Assembly: GCA_002363865.1 (NCBI GenBank)
Contig: DEWY01000009.1
Coordinates: 62,001 to 126,000, forward strand
Length of the DNA: 64,000 nt
DNA from: Caulobacteraceae bacterium UBA3198
Lineage (GTDB): Bacteria; Pseudomonadota; Alphaproteobacteria; Caulobacterales; Caulobacteraceae
Direction of reading: 5' to 3'
In this document: positions 61,531 to 64,000 of the stretch, one piece after another
Layout: the number at the start of each line of letters is the position of its first letter
How positions within the stretch are numbered: position 1 is the stretch's first letter
Position numbers and translations under genes: made by a program
The notes under the pieces: generated by a model
The model's database searches: none
Told to the model about the DNA's origin: nothing
Seen by the model: the letters and a program-made list of their open reading frames with translations, nothing else

Positions 61531-63024
61531 TTGCCGCAGATCGATTTCAGGGCGCTCTTCGAGACCTTGCCGAGTCCACACATGGTGCTGGACCGTGACC
61601 TTTGTTTCGTCGAGGCCAATCTCGCCTACCAGCGGGTGACAGAGCGGACGCGCGACCAGCTCATCGGCGGCAATATCTTCGATCTGTTTCCCAATCCTGG
61701 CGAAGGCGGCCGGCGGTTGCGGGCGTCCCTGGAACGGGTGCTCACCACCGGCGAGTCTGACACCCTGGCGCTCATTCCCTACGCCATTCCACTTCCCGTC
61801 TCCCGGGGCGGCGGCTTTGAGATGCGGTTCTGGTCAGCGGTCCACACGCCGCTTTTCAACTCCGAAGGCGAGGTCGCCTATGTCCTTCAGAACACGGTGG
61901 ACGTCACCGAAATCCAGCGGCTGAAGGACATGGCCTTTGGCCCGCCGGGCCAGGCGGAGGCCCCGCTTGAGAGCGCCACCCAGCTCTACCAGCGGGCCCA
62001 GGAGCTGCAGGAGACCAATCTGATCCTGGTCGAGGAGACCAATCAGATCCGCAACCTGTTCATGCAGGCGCCCGGCTTCATGGCGGTGCTGATCGGGCCC
62101 GACCTTGTCTTCCGGCTGGTCAACAACGCCTATCAGAGCCTGATTGGCGGGCGCGCGGTGATCGGCCGGCCCTTGGCGGAGGCTCTGCCCGAATTGGAGG
62201 GCCAACACTTCCAGAACATTCTCCAGGAGGTGATGGTCACCGGCCAGCCCTATCTGGGCCGCGCCGCCAGCGTGATGCTGCAACGCCAGGCCGAAGGGCC
62301 GCCGGAAGAACGCTTCCTGGACTTCATCTACCAGCCGATCCTTGACGCCCGCGGCGCGCCATGGGGCGTGTTTGTCGAGGGCAGCGATGTCACCGACCGG
62401 GTGCGGGCCGAACAGCAGCAAAAGCTCCTGCTGGACGAACTGAACCACCGGGTGAAGAACACGCTGGCCACCGTCCAGGCCATCGCCGCCCAGACCCTGC
62501 GCACCACCGCCAGTCCGGCCGCCTTCCGCGAGGCCTTCGAAGCCCGCCTGATGGCCCTGTCGTCGACCCACGACCTGCTGACCCAGTCGGTGTGGCAGGG
62601 CGCGCCCCTGAAGGACGTCATCCTGATGGAGCTGCGCCCCCATGGGGCGGAGCGCTACCAGCTGGAGGGTCCCGAGGTCGCCCTGTCGCCGGCAGAGACC
62701 CTCACCCTGGGCTTGGTCTTCCACGAGCTGGTGACCAACGCCGCCAAGTATGGGGCGCTCTCAACCTCCGAAGGCTGCGTGCGGGTTCGCTGGGACGTCC
62801 GTGGAGATACAGGTCACCCGCGCCTTTACTTGACCTGGTCCGAAGACGGCGGCCCCCCGGTGTCCCCTCCGGTACGGCAGGGGTTCGGCTCACGTCTCAT
62901 CGAACGCAGTCTGCAAGGCGATATCGACGGCAAGGCGAGCCTGGAATTCGCGCCGGGCGGCCTGAAATGCCATCTTCGTCTTCGCCTCAGCGCCCAGCGC
63001 GCCGGGGACGAGGCCGCCGCCTGA
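61531..63024 (+). CDS. PAS-containing HWE/HisKA_2 sensor histidine kinase
   Basis: A soluble kinase of about 497 residues with two PAS-like domains (FETLPSPHMVLDRDLCFVEANLAYQRVTERT; then APGFMAVLIGPDLVFRLVNNAYQSLIGG) and a C-terminal HWE-type transmitter with phospho-His in DELNHRVKNTLATVQAIAAQTLR and N-box FHELVTNAAKYGALS. The late G-box reads GFGSRLIERSL. HWE kinases often sense light or stress in alphaproteobacteria; no LOV Cys motif is seen. TTG 61531 was chosen because GGGGG lies 6 bases upstream; TTG 61420 would add about 37 unconserved residues. Confidence 0.87.
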   Translation: MPQIDFRALFETLPSPHMVLDRDLCFVEANLAYQRVTERTRDQLIGGNIFDLFPNPGEGGRRLRASLERVLTTGESDTLALIPYAIPLPVSRGGGFEMRFWSAVHTPLFNSEGEVAYVLQNTVDVTEIQRLKDMAFGPPGQAEAPLESATQLYQRAQELQETNLILVEETNQIRNLFMQAPGFMAVLIGPDLVFRLVNNAYQSLIGGRAVIGRPLAEALPELEGQHFQNILQEVMVTGQPYLGRAASVMLQRQAEGPPEERFLDFIYQPILDARGAPWGVFVEGSDVTDRVRAEQQQKLLLDELNHRVKNTLATVQAIAAQTLRTTASPAAFREAFEARLMALSSTHDLLTQSVWQGAPLKDVILMELRPHGAERYQLEGPEVALSPAETLTLGLVFHELVTNAAKYGALSTSEGCVRVRWDVRGDTGHPRLYLTWSEDGGPPVSPPVRQGFGSRLIERSLQGDIDGKASLEFAPGGLKCHLRLRLSAQRAGDEAAA

Positions 63025-63035
63025 CGCCTGGCAGC

Positions 63036-64000
63036 CTAGATCCGGTACCCTCCGGCCGAGAGCTTGGTGAAGACCGTCTTGGTGATCTTCACATACCCCT
63101 TGTCCGGATCCTTGAAATACAGGGGCTGCTTCATCTTGGCCGGATCGAAGCCCTGCTCGACAAGGTCGACCTTGCGCTGTTTGAATGTCCCCGTGGTCTC
63201 CATGGCCGGCAGCATCCGCAGGAAGAGCGGCTGGGCATAGGCCGGCAGCTCGCGCCCCACATGTTCGGCGAAGGCCGCCAGATCGAAGGTCTCGTCCGTG
63301 ACCAGGGCGGCCATGCCGGCCCGGCCGTCGGCGCCGGGCACCTCCACCCCGTAGACATTGGCTTCGCGCACGCCGGGCGCCTCCTGCAGGCGTGAGGCCA
63401 CCTCGTTGGTGGAGACGTTCTCGCCCTTCCAGCGGAAGGTGTCGCCGATCCGGTCGACGAAGTAGAAATAGCCCTCGGCGTCCTGCTGCATCAGGTCTCC
63501 GGTGCGGAACCAGGCATCCCCCCGCTCGAAAACGTCGCGCAGCACCTTCTTGTCGCTGGCGGCCTTGTCCACATAGCCGGTGAATTCGGCCCGGGCGTCG
63601 CCGCCGATGCGGCCGATACATTCGCCGATCTGGCCGGGTCCGCACTCGACGCAGAAACCATCGCCCCCCCGGATGGGGACCTCGTTCTCCACGTCAAACT
63701 GCACCAGCCGGAAATTGAAGCGCTTGCGCAGATAGCGCGGCACCCGCCCGATGGCGCCGACCTTCCCGTCGAAATTGAACATCGACACATTGCCTTCCGT
63801 GGAGCCGTAGAACTCCAGGATGTCGGGAATGCGGAAGCGGCTCTTGAGCACCGGCCACACGTCAGGACGCAGGCCGTTGCCGAAGGCCAGGCGCAGCTTG
63901 TGCCGGGTCTCGTCCTCGGATTGGGGATGGTTCACCAGATAGCGGCACAGCTCGCCGATATAGACGAACATGGTCGCACCCTCGGCCACGATGTCCGGCC
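63036..64000 (-). CDS. long-chain acyl-CoA synthetase (FATP/FadD-like), 3' part
   Basis: The gene runs off the right edge; about 320 C-terminal residues are seen. GATMFVYIGELCRYLVNHP, ILEFYGSTEGNVSMFNFDGKVGAIGR and GDAWFRTGDLMQQDAEGYFYFVDRIGDTFRWKGENVST match the very-long-chain acyl-CoA synthetase/fatty acid transport protein group. The GTG at 63989 lies inside the domain and is not the start. A different synthetase subfamily is encoded at 16064. Confidence 0.9.
   Translation of the reverse strand, partial: PDIVAEGATMFVYIGELCRYLVNHPQSEDETRHKLRLAFGNGLRPDVWPVLKSRFRIPDILEFYGSTEGNVSMFNFDGKVGAIGRVPRYLRKRFNFRLVQFDVENEVPIRGGDGFCVECGPGQIGECIGRIGGDARAEFTGYVDKAASDKKVLRDVFERGDAWFRTGDLMQQDAEGYFYFVDRIGDTFRWKGENVSTNEVASRLQEAPGVREANVYGVEVPGADGRAGMAALVTDETFDLAAFAEHVGRELPAYAQPLFLRMLPAMETTGTFKQRKVDLVEQGFDPAKMKQPLYFKDPDKGYVKITKTVFTKLSAGGYRI

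Overview
The window is GC-rich, densely coding bacterial chromosome. It most resembles a member of the Caulobacteraceae (Phenylobacterium or Caulobacter type). This rests on the gene complement: two large TonB-dependent receptors, a CheY-like protein ending in YFGPDRRRR, an HWE-type sensor kinase, DUF4168 and DUF6880-like proteins, a fused indolepyruvate ferredoxin oxidoreductase and several TTG/GTG starts with good Shine-Dalgarno sites. The placement is from memory of these families; no search was run. No insertion sequence, prophage, CRISPR array or rRNA was seen. One tRNA-Met(CAT) is present.

Layout. 1-7 kb: tail of an ABC ATPase, divergent selD/selU (selenophosphate and tRNA selenouridine), a metalloprotease-like lipoprotein, an AbgT transporter and SppA. 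7-14.4 kb: TonB receptor and a peptide ABC transporter (binding protein plus OppB/OppC), with an opposite-strand gene sitting between the permeases and the binding protein. 14.5-18.4 kb: a rhodanese-like protein, an MBL hydrolase and an acyl-CoA synthetase carrying a C-terminal membrane anchor. 18.5-24.1 kb: DAHP synthase behind an aromatic-rich leader peptide and terminator, an APH/P-loop kinase protein, pdxH, a J-domain protein and aroC. 24.2-26.8 kb: response regulator, small lipoprotein and a queC-queE-queD operon. 27.1-34.2 kb: second TonB receptor, a degenerate kinase-receiver protein, a methyltransferase, a DUF4168 protein and a hybrid histidine kinase.

34.3-42.5 kb: amidohydrolase, divergent azoR/LysR, an ArsR-SRPBCC operon with two matching operators, a Baeyer-Villiger-type monooxygenase, a porin and small proteins. 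42.6-48 kb: tRNA-Met, a glycosyltransferase-asparagine synthase pair, a sugar dehydrogenase lipoprotein and an FAD oxidase. 48-53.7 kb: the indolepyruvate oxidoreductase with a divergent Lrp regulator, an AT-rich orphan gene, rpiB and a GFA protein. 53.7-64 kb: a DUF6880-like protein, esterase, XRE-2TM regulator, pirin, SH3/glycine-zipper protein, a small ORF behind a Fur-box-like promoter, pgsA, uvrC, an HWE kinase and the 3' part of a second acyl-CoA synthetase.

The most interesting signals are regulatory. First, a 27-residue leader peptide with Tyr-Leu-Phe-Trp-Tyr-Phe-Gly-Tyr sits before a terminator upstream of DAHP synthase, as expected for ribosome-mediated attenuation sensing all three aromatic amino acids. 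Second, paired ATTCAACC/GGTTGAAT operators sit exactly on the -35 and -10 of an apparently leaderless ArsR gene. Third, a Fur-like dyad lies between the -35 and -10 of an unrecognised small gene. Protein-level oddities include the membrane-anchored acyl-CoA synthetase, the pseudokinase-receiver protein and a QueD with Tyr at the usual catalytic Cys position.
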